Shown piece by piece: positions 7,565 through 14,933 of a stretch of 64,000 nt of DNA. How positions within the stretch are numbered: the stretch's first letter is position 1; each line of letters starts with the position of its first letter. The position numbers and the translations under genes were made by a program. Origin of the DNA: Lelliottia wanjuensis. GTDB lineage: Bacteria; Pseudomonadota; Gammaproteobacteria; Enterobacterales; Enterobacteriaceae. The notes under the pieces were generated by a model, which was given only the letters and a program-made list of their open reading frames with translations, made no database searches and was not told the DNA's origin. The stretch lies in the NCBI RefSeq assembly GCF_030238365.1, contig NZ_JASSOT010000064.1, forward strand, positions 124,001 through 188,000, in the 5' to 3' direction.

Positions 7565-8860
7565 TAAACCTCACAGGATTTTTTTAAAATGAATGGTATG
7601 CAGAAGCTGGTAATCAGGCCATCACTGGTGATAAAATATCTTTCCAGTCACTTAACGGGGTGCAGAGTTTAGCCCCACTCCTGCGTGATGGTTGTTACTT
7701 ATTTCATACAACTATTTTACCATCTATTTACAATCTGTCTGTACAGATATTAACCAGTTAGTTTAACTGTTCAGAAATTTTTTATAACGGACAGCGCCAC
7801 TATTCACCCTGCCCTTCGGGAGTTCTGGAAAATATCTGTGTAGCCCTTTCTTTTGAGGATTCTGCAAAGTCTGTCTTTTGAGGATTCTGCTCAGCCTGCC
7901 TATACCTGCTTGACACCGGAGAAAATGTTAAGTACCTGTTACGGCAAAATCTTAAAATATCTTCACAGATTTTTAACACATCATTTCACAGAGGATTGCA
8001 AGAGATTCTTTTCAACCCCCTATCACTACAGCACTTTATGTGATTTAACATCTCATCAACACGCTCTATTCAGTTTCTATTCATCATGAAGTGTTGATTT
8101 TACTGCATACCACACTGAATAGTGCATGATTACCCGCTTTCTATGCACTCCTGAAACATTCTGTTACCAGATTTACCATAATGACCATAAAGCGCACTAG
8201 GTGTATGCACTGGTGATAATAGGCTGGTTTATAAGGGTATTTTACAGAGAACTAAAAAAAGGTCTGATTATGCGCACTGAACACAGTTACTATTGAGTTA
8301 AATCTTAACATGATTCTAACAATCAACCCTGAATTGGTCTTACTAGTTATTTAATCCTTGCATCTGGTCACATAATCTGATAGCTCAAATCAATGTGACT
8401 GCAAAGTTAACCTGTTAACAGAATCTTAACCACCCTCCCGAAAGTAACAATCTCATAACATGTGACAGAAATGTTAAATCAACTTAACAGAAACTCAACA
8501 TGAAAAGTCTGTGTAAAGTTCTGTAAATATAGTTGCACCAAAATGGTGCAGTGGCTAGCACTAAGGGAAATTTCAACCAAACTAACCACACTCTACAAAG
8601 TAACATTTTCCAGTTCAATCATCAACTTACAATCAATCCCTACTCTATCAGACTCTTTATAGATAACTGAAAAGTAAGCTTTTGAGGGTGCTAATTAGTG
8701 GGTATTTTACCATCAGATTACTAATAGATTACCGTTAAAATCATCATTAAAGGGAATGGGCTAAACAGCGCACAGGAATGAAGAAAAGAGAATTAGAGAC
8801 CTGCTTACCCTGGCGGGGCTTCTGCCCTCTCTCGCCCTTCTGGAACGGTTCAAAAACAGG
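7565..8860. other. Gene-free AT-rich stretch, possible origin region
   Basis: No convincing gene is present. The left part carries a 25-bp tandem duplication (7849-7890). From about 8300 the sequence repeats TTAACA-type motifs: AATCTTAAC at 8301 and 8422, TTAACAGAA at 8415 and 8484. A short palindrome TGCACCA-AAA-TGGTGCA lies at 8534-8550. The stretch ends in three hairpin repeats next to the helicase gene. High AT, repeats and a neighbouring helicase fit a replication origin or control region; this is inference. Confidence 0.45.
7849..7890. repeat. Tandem duplication, 17-bp unit at 25-bp period
   Basis: TCTTTTGAGGATTCTGC occurs at 7849-7865 and again at 7874-7890 in direct orientation. Confidence 0.85.
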
Positions 8861-9033
8861 ACAAATACCCTAAAGACGCTATGAGGTAAATGTCCACTTT
8901 TCAGAGTTCATTTTATGAACGGTTGTTTTTATCAAATACCCTAAAGATACTATAGGGTAAATGATAATTTTTTAGAGTTCGATTTCAGACCAATAAAAGG
9001 TATCAAAAAGCCCCTAAGAGTCTATAGGGGCAA
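8861..9033. repeat. Three hairpin repeats downstream of the helicase gene
   Basis: Three related units lie at about 8861-8894, 8931-8965 and 9003-9033. Each holds an imperfect palindrome, such as ACCCTA-AAGATAC-TATAGGGT in the second, flanked by CAAAT/ATCAAA on the left and AAATG on the right. The first two are also followed by a shared AGAGTTC motif, so the repeat unit is about 65-70 bp. The third has the strongest stem and works as a terminator on the minus strand. Confidence 0.85.
9005..9033 (-). terminator. Rho-independent terminator of the helicase gene
   Basis: Read on the minus strand, GCCCCTA pairs with TAGGGGC and is followed directly by TTTTT. It begins about ten bases after the helicase stop codon. 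Confidence 0.85.
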
Positions 9034-9042
9034 AATGATACT

Positions 9043-10575
9043 TTATGACTTAGGCCATTTACGCTTAACTGTAGCAATGCCTTTTCCTGTATAAATCGAC
9101 ACTTCTTTTTGTGTGGGTGCTTTACCGAACTGAGCGGTTAATTCTTCAATTGCATCAGTGATAAGCTTTGCGGTTTTATCACCCTTAGTGAACACGCGCT
9201 CATTCTGTTCTTTGCGCTCAATCCTGACAGGTTCAAAACCACTTACAATCTCTGCTTCTGGAAAGTAATTTTGTTTGATGTAATCAGCCTGGTGTGAATC
9301 CAGAACCACAAAGTGACAAGGTTTGATTGTGTCATGAGTATTAAGTACACCCTGCTTTCTGATAACTGTTCGGGCTAAAAACTGATAACAACATTCAAGC
9401 GTTTCCCATTCCTCTAACTCAGTTGCTTCTTCTGGTTCATCGCCGTAATCCTTTTTAATATGGTCTGGTAAGTTCACACAACCTAACCAAACTGCAACCT
9501 GATATTCATCAAAGGAGTTCAGCCCCTGGCTTTTATATGGAACCTGAACACCCTTAACAGAACTGAACACGCTACTGAACTGTGATTCAAAGTCTGCATT
9601 GGAAGCCCAAATAAACGGTTTACCGATACTTGATACCAACTCACCAGCTTTTGCACACACTTCATCAATATGTTTATTCAAGCCCGTCTTAGTGGCTTTC
9701 TTGTCAGTCAGAATATAAATTTTAATTCGACTGGTGTTATGGTGCTTATTACGTGATTCAGGAATTACAATTTTACCTGATGGTGTTGCTGCTGATAAAA
9801 ACCCATTTCGTAAACCAGTTTTAACCCACGGGGATTTATCAATCAAAGAACCAATTACAGTTACTTTATTTTCGTTGTAAATACTGGCTGCAATATATAA
9901 ATCCGAGCGGGCAGAGCATTTAATTAACTGCTTGTTTTCGCCTGGTAGCTGCTGAACCCTGACCTTATCGCCATTGATAAGCGCCACAATAAGCCCCGCT
10001 GATTTGGTATCACCCGCCCTTAATGACTTTCTCAATTCATGCACGTCTGTAGCATACATCAGGCCGTTCATGGTGACGGTGTGAGCTAACCACGGATATT
10101 GACCGGATAACGACAAATCAATCACAGTCTGTAGTTGCTTGCGGTTCTCTGGTGCTTCATCAATAAGAATCTGGTAATCGACCATAGCAAGGCGTAAAGC
10201 ATCATCATAGTGCAACCGCATAGAGAGTAATTCTAGCGCCTTGTGACTGCAAACAATGACGCGGTAACGATAAGACTTGACCGCCTCACAAATGGTACTT
10301 GTGACACTGGCTTTATCTCTCAGTTTGCGTAGATTAAGATTCTCTGTAGAAATCAGAACAGAATCCGGTAAACCCCGCTGAATCTGTTCACAAAGAATTT
10401 CAGTTTTAGCCGCAACGATAAATTTACTTGCTGGTGTAGCGTTAATGTGATTGGAATATGTGAATGTTTTACCTGCACCACAAACAGCCCTGACAAATTC
10501 AACACAGGCGCGTTCTTTTGATGTTGTACATTCTTTGATTGTGACACCTGCATTTACTTCAATTACTTCTGACAT
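9043..10575 (-). CDS. Phage SF2 helicase-like ATPase with C-terminal HTH
   Basis: Predicted nucleic-acid-dependent ATPase, probably the replication helicase of the phage. The 510-residue protein has a Walker A motif (VCGAGKTF, residues 31-38), a Walker B/DEAD-like motif (ILIDEAP, about 136-142), an SAATPS stretch resembling motif III and a QFLARTVIRKQG segment resembling motif VI. The last 35 residues (QFGKAPTQKEVSIYTG) look like a helix-turn-helix. It is flanked by AT-rich, repeat-rich DNA and ends at a strong terminator. No primase, polymerase or initiator is visible here, so it may itself recognise the origin through its HTH (inference). The ATG at 10575 follows a GAGGTGA site. Confidence 0.8.
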   Translation of the reverse strand: MSEVIEVNAGVTIKECTTSKERACVEFVRAVCGAGKTFTYSNHINATPASKFIVAAKTEILCEQIQRGLPDSVLISTENLNLRKLRDKASVTSTICEAVKSYRYRVIVCSHKALELLSMRLHYDDALRLAMVDYQILIDEAPENRKQLQTVIDLSLSGQYPWLAHTVTMNGLMYATDVHELRKSLRAGDTKSAGLIVALINGDKVRVQQLPGENKQLIKCSARSDLYIAASIYNENKVTVIGSLIDKSPWVKTGLRNGFLSAATPSGKIVIPESRNKHHNTSRIKIYILTDKKATKTGLNKHIDEVCAKAGELVSSIGKPFIWASNADFESQFSSVFSSVKGVQVPYKSQGLNSFDEYQVAVWLGCVNLPDHIKKDYGDEPEEATELEEWETLECCYQFLARTVIRKQGVLNTHDTIKPCHFVVLDSHQADYIKQNYFPEAEIVSGFEPVRIERKEQNERVFTKGDKTAKLITDAIEELTAQFGKAPTQKEVSIYTGKGIATVKRKWPKS

Positions 10576-10607
10576 TATTTCACCTCATACTTAAAAACCC
10601 TTACACG

Positions 10608-10714
10608 TCATTTTGTCGTTTCTAAAAAAGACTCACCAGCACGTTTAGCAGCTTCTGCATGATAATAGCCCTGTCTGGTAAATCTTTATATTTTAATGCA
10701 CCTGGAAATCTCAT
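10608..10714 (-). pseudogene. Frameshifted relative of the 45-aa gene at 10980
   Basis: The 3' part encodes AEAAKRAGESFLETTK, closely matching EEIAKRAGESFLKQQ of the gene at 10980-11117. The DNA of that part is almost identical (GCTAAACGTGCTGGTGAGTC). No start codon is available in that frame. The ATG at 10714, preceded by GAGGT, opens a different frame that stops after 30 codons. A one-base shift near 10670 would join the two, so this looks like a decayed duplicate. A short real peptide from the ATG cannot be excluded. Confidence 0.45.
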
Positions 10715-10774
10715 TCGTTTTACCTCAAATTTTATAATCTTTATCACGCATGGATTGACAGCGATAAGCGCCAC

Positions 10775-10972
10775 TCAACCATTCATATTTTCAACCTTGT
10801 ATAATTCACCGCGCAAGAAACCAACCTCAGAAGACCACCATAAAACAGCCTCTTCAAATTCATGACCTCTCGTCATATATTTAGCAATCAACTTATCTTT
10901 GTTTCGCTTGAAGTGGTTCAACTCACTTTCTGCAATTGTGATAAGAGCATTGCGCTTTTCTTCTTCTGACAT
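10775..10972 (-). CDS. Small phage protein, 65 aa
   Basis: Not recognised. A charged, helical 65-residue protein (EEEKRNALITIAESELNHF, later a WW pair and FLRGELYKVENM). GAGGTGTG precedes the ATG at the right distance. It follows the 45-residue gene after seven bases and lies in the same minus-strand direction as the helicase, so it is probably an early replication-module gene. Confidence 0.65.
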   Translation of the reverse strand: MSEEEKRNALITIAESELNHFKRNKDKLIAKYMTRGHEFEEAVLWWSSEVGFLRGELYKVENMNG

Positions 10973-10979
10973 TCACACC

Positions 10980-11117
10980 TCATTGTTGTTTTAAAAAAGA
11001 CTCACCAGCACGTTTAGCAATCTCTTCATTGTCATAGATTCCAACCCGACACATTACGCCCATGTAATCAACGAACAATTCGACTCTCCCGCCTTTCCGA
11101 TACTTCATTACCATCAT
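10980..11117 (-). CDS. Small phage protein, 45 aa
   Basis: The frame MMVMKYRKGGRVELFVDY continues to AKRAGESFLKQQ. It ends seven bases before the next start, with that gene's ribosome-binding site in the gap. Three closely spaced ATG codons (11117, 11114, 11108) make the exact start uncertain. A related, apparently broken copy lies at 10608-10714, which supports this being a real gene. No function is recognised. Confidence 0.6.
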   Translation of the reverse strand: MMVMKYRKGGRVELFVDYMGVMCRVGIYDNEEIAKRAGESFLKQQ

Positions 11118-11244
11118 TAACACCCCGTGAATTCATATGTTTTTCATTTGATAAGACAATGTTAACATGCTTTAACATTCACACTTTGCGCGAAATCAAT
11201 TTATATTTACATTTCTTTACAAACTGATTTACAGATAGCAGAAA

Positions 11245-11275
11245 AGCACCATCTACAGATAATATAGATAGTGCT
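11245..11275 (-). terminator. Terminator after the 120-aa gene
   Basis: On the minus strand AGCACTATCTA pairs with TAGATGGTGCT (one mismatch) around a nine-base loop and is followed by TTTTC. It lies just after the stop of the gene at 11289-11651. Confidence 0.75.
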
Positions 11276-11288
11276 CGTTTCCGTGGTA

Positions 11289-11651
11289 TTAACGCAAAAC
11301 TAAGGACGCTTTATTTTTGACCTTAGCTTTCTGCCAGATGTTGAAGTTACTATGGAGTTTAGCAACCTCGTTAATCAACTTTGAGAAATCAGAGTCAAGC
11401 AACCATTCAAGCGGGAATTCAAACTCGCATTCACTTTCAATTTCTTCACCATACGACAGGCCAAAAAGAGCACTGCTAAGGTGTAACGTAAATGCGCGGT
11501 ATTTCTCCAGCCATTTAAAATCCAACTCATAGATATTATGAGAAGCCCAATCTTTTGCAGTTTGGGTTAGTAGCCTGTCAAATTTAATAGCCAGTTTTTC
11601 AGCTTTAGTCTTTGCAGCTTCGGTCAATACGGTTTTGGTAACAGGTTTCAT
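11289..11651 (-). CDS. Phage protein of unknown function, 120 aa
   Basis: Not recognised. The ATG at 11651 is preferred over 11681 because GGAG lies eight bases upstream. The protein is helical with a basic N-terminus (about 1-30), an aromatic middle and an acidic ESECEFEFPLEW segment. It ends at its own terminator, so it is probably a single-gene unit of the early region. Confidence 0.65.
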   Translation of the reverse strand: MKPVTKTVLTEAAKTKAEKLAIKFDRLLTQTAKDWASHNIYELDFKWLEKYRAFTLHLSSALFGLSYGEEIESECEFEFPLEWLLDSDFSKLINEVAKLHSNFNIWQKAKVKNKASLVLR

Positions 11652-11763
11652 CTTTATTACTCCAGGTTGTTTAGGTGACAACTGGCACGGGTAGCGATGT
11701 GATGAGCATCCTACGGAGTCAATTTAGACTGTGTGTCGGTTTTCCTCAGTTTGTTTAAAAAAT

Positions 11764-11790
11764 GGGGCTAAGGCTCGTAACCCTAGCCCC
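11764..11790 (-). terminator. Orphan minus-strand terminator
   Basis: GGGGCTA (11764-11770) and TAGCCCC (11784-11790) form a perfect 7-bp stem. On the minus strand it is followed by ATTTTTT. No convincing protein gene ends here, so a transcript from the gene-poor region to the right must stop at this point. Confidence 0.75.
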
Positions 11791-12039
11791 GAAAGAACTA
11801 ACTAATCATTAAATACAACGCCAATATCACATCACGTTTCACATAGAACAACAAACGGTTTCCACTGGTTAGTCTTTCATGTATCTACCAGTTTTATTGA
11901 TAAGGGCAAACTGTAGAGATCTCTGCTTAGAAAATGAACAAAATCACCCATACACTCAAAAGTGTTTATCTAAGCATTGTTAACCACTCCTGACGATAGA
12001 TTAACAGATGCGAATGAAAACAATTTGCAGGTATTAGTT

Positions 12040-12163
12040 ATTCTCATATGAAAGTGATTGTGATTTTCAAATGACAACTTAATGCAGATGAAAGCATTTA
12101 CCATTTGAGAACAGTTCACATCTGGTAGTGACTCTCAAACAAGTATCTTTACCATATGGGAAT
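12040..12163. promoter_or_regulatory. Four copies of an operator-like motif
   Basis: A motif close to ATTCTCATATGGTAAA appears four times: 12040-12055 (direct), 12063-12077 (direct, degenerate), 12097-12112 (inverted) and 12148-12163 (inverted). A similar ATATGAGAATA lies at 13250-13260, just before the first YadA-like gene. Clustered copies in both orientations, in gene-free DNA near an HTH gene, look like binding sites for a phage regulator. Confidence 0.5.
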
Positions 12164-12185
12164 TGCTACCGGATGAGATGATTTC

Positions 12186-12455
12186 TTATCTGCCATTGTG
12201 ATTCATTCCCATGACGGATAAAACGATTGATTGTGACGTTTTTGATAGGGGTTTACTTTGAAACCTGGAATGTTTCACATAGACACAACATATCGAGAAA
12301 TTAGGCACAATGCACAATTCTACCAGAAACACAATACCCTCTAAAACGCTCTTAAACGCGTTCTGAGAGGTTCTAGCTCTACCCTGTACCTTTGCATTGC
12401 TTATGTGTCGTTCGTTGAATCGTACAGCTTTACCTGGGTTATTTAACATCATCAT
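12186..12455 (-). CDS. Doubtful small gene, 89 aa
   Basis: The frame begins with three ATG codons (12455, 12452, 12449) and encodes a basic N-terminal half (RFNERHISNAKVQGRARTSQ) and a hydrophobic, cysteine-containing centre. There is no good ribosome-binding site and no recognised family. A minus-strand terminator about 400 bases downstream (11764-11790) shows that some transcript crosses this region, which gives mild support. Confidence 0.3.
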   Translation of the reverse strand: MMMLNNPGKAVRFNERHISNAKVQGRARTSQNAFKSVLEGIVFLVELCIVPNFSICCVYVKHSRFQSKPLSKTSQSIVLSVMGMNHNGR

Positions 12456-12514
12456 CAGCTTTGTTTACAACTAAGCAACACGACCATCTTCAAAAGCTGG
12501 TAAGCAATAGATAT

Positions 12515-12543
12515 AAAAAAGGCGCTCCAGTAAGAACGCCCTT
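12515..12543 (-). terminator. Terminator of the HTH regulator gene
   Basis: On the minus strand GGCG-TTC and GA-GCGCC close a hairpin followed by TTTTTT, immediately after the stop of the regulator at 12548. Confidence 0.8.
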
Positions 12544-12547
12544 TCAT

Positions 12548-12907
12548 TCAACCCTTCATCTCATCGGGTAGATTCTCGTTCAGATATTGCAGAACGTTTT
12601 TGTTCAACTTGTGCTTAGACCATTTCCAGGCTTGCCAGAATTCAGGGTTATCAAGATAGGTTTCAGAGGGCGCTTTCCAGTCCTGTATTACCATGAATTC
12701 CGCGAATAACTCAGGGTCTCTTTGTTTTAGAAACTGTAGAAGCTTTATCAAAGTGAATGCTGCTGCTGATGGTTGCTGTGTTGGCGTGGTTCTGGCTTCA
12801 CCGTCATCAATCCACTTGATAAGAGTGCTTCTGTTCACCCCCATTATCAGTGCTAGCAACGCCCTGTCTATATTTAACTCATTGAATATCTTATTAAAAT
12901 CATCCAC
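12548..12907 (-). CDS. Small HTH regulator, 119 aa
   Basis: Residues about 10-35 (IDRALLALIMGVNRSTLIKWIDDG) have the pattern of an XRE/Cro-like helix-turn-helix, so the protein should bind DNA. The C-terminal 80 residues are helical and tryptophan-rich and may form the dimer or oligomer interface. It faces away from the plus-strand YadA-like block and has its own terminator, which fits an autoregulated phage repressor or activator. It is short for a full CI-type repressor and no peptidase domain is present. Its likely targets are the repeated motifs at 12040-12163 and near 13250 (inference). Confidence 0.7.
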   Translation of the reverse strand: MDDFNKIFNELNIDRALLALIMGVNRSTLIKWIDDGEARTTPTQQPSAAAFTLIKLLQFLKQRDPELFAEFMVIQDWKAPSETYLDNPEFWQAWKWSKHKLNKNVLQYLNENLPDEMKG

Positions 12908-13266
12908 CTGTTTCTCCTTATTTGATTTAGGTCAACTAGAAACCAGATTTTACCACACCTAGCAACCGCATATCAGGCCGATAGCACCTAAAGATAATTT
13001 GTAAGACAAAACAACCCCTTACCAAACTTTACAATTGAGATGGTGAAATATCGCTTGCATGATGTTGCCACTAGAAACCATAATCAGCGCCATGACGAAC
13101 GGTGTGATTACGAATTAACCGAAAACGTGTGATTTCATGTTATACAGTAACGCGAAAAAGCGCTTTACATCACATTTTCACGGGAATACATTTCACGCCA
13201 TGTCAAACGGTTTACTGCTCCACCAGAAACCAAACTTTGACTTAATTTGATATGAGAATATTTGAA
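12908..13266. other. Divergent intergenic control region
   Basis: About 360 bases separate the HTH gene (leftward) from the first YadA-like gene (rightward). No small gene is visible. A TTGACT at 13237 and a motif copy ATATGAGAATA at 13250 lie close to the start of the right-hand gene. A clear sigma-70 pair is not evident. Confidence 0.4.
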
Positions 13267-14868
13267 ATGAAAACGGTAAATAAATCTATCCTGGCTGTAA
13301 TCATCACTGCTGTGTGTGCTCCAGCTTTCGCTTCCACTATCACCACTGGCGAACAGGCCGCTGCCCTGCAACAATTTGCACAGGCTGCTGACTTCTACAA
13401 TAACGCCCCACTGGATAGCACCCCCGCTAATCAGTTCGATGACGCATACAACAATGCAAAAGCTGGTTTAATCCGCTTAGGTGTTCACGCTGGTGATGTT
13501 GATTCTGTGCTGGCGAACTCTGGAATGGCGCATGATGTCTCTACCCTGTCACAGTTTGTAGGGTACGAATTAAACACTGTCCAGACTTCTGCACCAATGG
13601 CAACCGTCAAGGCTCCTTCTGTCTCTGCTGGTGCTTACCGTGACTCTCTGAACGCTGCACAGGCCGCTACAATCCAGCCAGCAAAAGCAATTACTGTGAA
13701 AGCTCCGGTAACTCTGCCACTGAACACACACCCAACTGTTGCACAGCAGGACGCGCTTTATCATTACGGTGTAAAGGGTGCTGAATCAGTTCTTACCCCT
13801 CAGGTTTCCGGTGATGCAGTGTCTGCCCCTGCTCAGATGAAAGTTTTAGAAGCAACCCCTGTTGCAGTTCCTTCAAAACAACCTGTAGCTGTTCCTTCTC
13901 AGGTTCCACAGGCAACCCCTGTTGCGCATATCCAGCGTGAACCTGTTCGTTCAGAAGTTCCTGTTGCTGTACCGTCAAAAGTTCCAGCGATTCAGCAGCG
14001 CATACCAACACCTTTAGCAGTTCCACCTGTGACACAGAAAACTCCAGAAGTGAGCGCCACCGCTTACCGTTCCCAGGTGACTACAGCACAGGCCGCATTG
14101 GTCAAAGATTCCCCTGTTAAGCTTAATGACACCATCAGCAAGGTTACAGGTCAGAGTGTTGAACACATTTCAGGCATTGTTAACGGTAAAGTGATTGACC
14201 AGACCGTGACCACTCAAACAGTGCAGTTCCCTGAAACACTTTCAAGCGTAACCGTTGATAACGTCATTACCGCCAAATCTGAAACGGGTAACACTGCCAG
14301 TGCTCATCCAGTAGCGGAAAAACATAATGCTGTAATTCCAGCAGCATTGATTACCAAACCTGCAACCACTAAAGCCGCTACTGCTCCAGTTGCAAAAAGC
14401 ACCAGCAACAATATGCACAGCCAGCACACGACGAATGAGCGTCATAACGTGGTAGTTCCTGCAACTATGATTGCTGACACTGCGCAGCCACAACCACAAG
14501 TAATCGAGCACTATTCAGTTCAGCCTGTTCAGGTAGCAGACCGCGCAACTCAGCACCAGGTTGCTAGCAACACTCAGCAGATTTCCAAGCTGAATAACAA
14601 TTTCAGCAACCTGAAATCAGAGGTTGAATCGAACAAACATGAAGCTGCTGCTGGTGCTTCTGCTGCTATGGCCCAGGCCAATATCCCGCAAGTTCTGAAC
14701 GGTCAAACTTTCGCTGTAGGCGCTGGCGTGGGTGGATATGACGGTGAAAACGCTGTAGCTGTTGGTGTGTCTTTCCGTGCATCTCAGAACGTTACTGTGA
14801 AAGCTACCGTGAGTGATGACACTCAACAGAATGTAGGTTACGGTGCTGGCGTTTCCGTTGGTTGGTAA
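13267..14868 (+). CDS. YadA-like trimeric autotransporter protein 1
   Basis: Predicted surface-exposed trimeric protein. A signal peptide (MKTVNKSILAVIITAVCAPAFA) supports the ATG at 13267 rather than 13252. The passenger is Pro/Val/Ala/Gln-rich and repetitive: VAVPSKQPVAVPSQ-type repeats near residues 200-255, two AYR...AQAA units and two HNVVVPA-type units. A short coiled coil (ISKLNNNFSNLKSEVESNK) leads to about 65 C-terminal residues with the YadA anchor pattern (NGQTFAVGAGVGGYDG, AVAVGVSF) ending in tryptophan. Trimers would build a 12-strand outer-membrane pore. Eib proteins are known prophage-encoded relatives in E. coli. The passenger resembles no adhesin I know. Confidence 0.82.
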   Translation: MKTVNKSILAVIITAVCAPAFASTITTGEQAAALQQFAQAADFYNNAPLDSTPANQFDDAYNNAKAGLIRLGVHAGDVDSVLANSGMAHDVSTLSQFVGYELNTVQTSAPMATVKAPSVSAGAYRDSLNAAQAATIQPAKAITVKAPVTLPLNTHPTVAQQDALYHYGVKGAESVLTPQVSGDAVSAPAQMKVLEATPVAVPSKQPVAVPSQVPQATPVAHIQREPVRSEVPVAVPSKVPAIQQRIPTPLAVPPVTQKTPEVSATAYRSQVTTAQAALVKDSPVKLNDTISKVTGQSVEHISGIVNGKVIDQTVTTQTVQFPETLSSVTVDNVITAKSETGNTASAHPVAEKHNAVIPAALITKPATTKAATAPVAKSTSNNMHSQHTTNERHNVVVPATMIADTAQPQPQVIEHYSVQPVQVADRATQHQVASNTQQISKLNNNFSNLKSEVESNKHEAAAGASAAMAQANIPQVLNGQTFAVGAGVGGYDGENAVAVGVSFRASQNVTVKATVSDDTQQNVGYGAGVSVGW

Positions 14869-14880
14869 TTGAATTGTTCA

Positions 14881-14908
14881 GGGGTGCTCATGGTGAGCGC
14901 CCTTTTTT
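14881..14908 (+). terminator. Terminator after YadA-like gene 1
   Basis: GGGTGCTCA pairs with TGAGCGCCC (one G-T mismatch position) around TGG and is followed by TTTTTT. It separates the two YadA-like genes, so the second probably has its own promoter or depends on read-through. Confidence 0.85.
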
Positions 14909-14933
14909 ATGGCTGTAAAAAGAGGTAGTAGAA

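Noticed and set aside
7853..8089. 78-residue frame in the gene-free stretch
   Set aside because: It overlaps the 25-bp tandem repeat, lacks a ribosome-binding site and has the composition of random AT-rich DNA.
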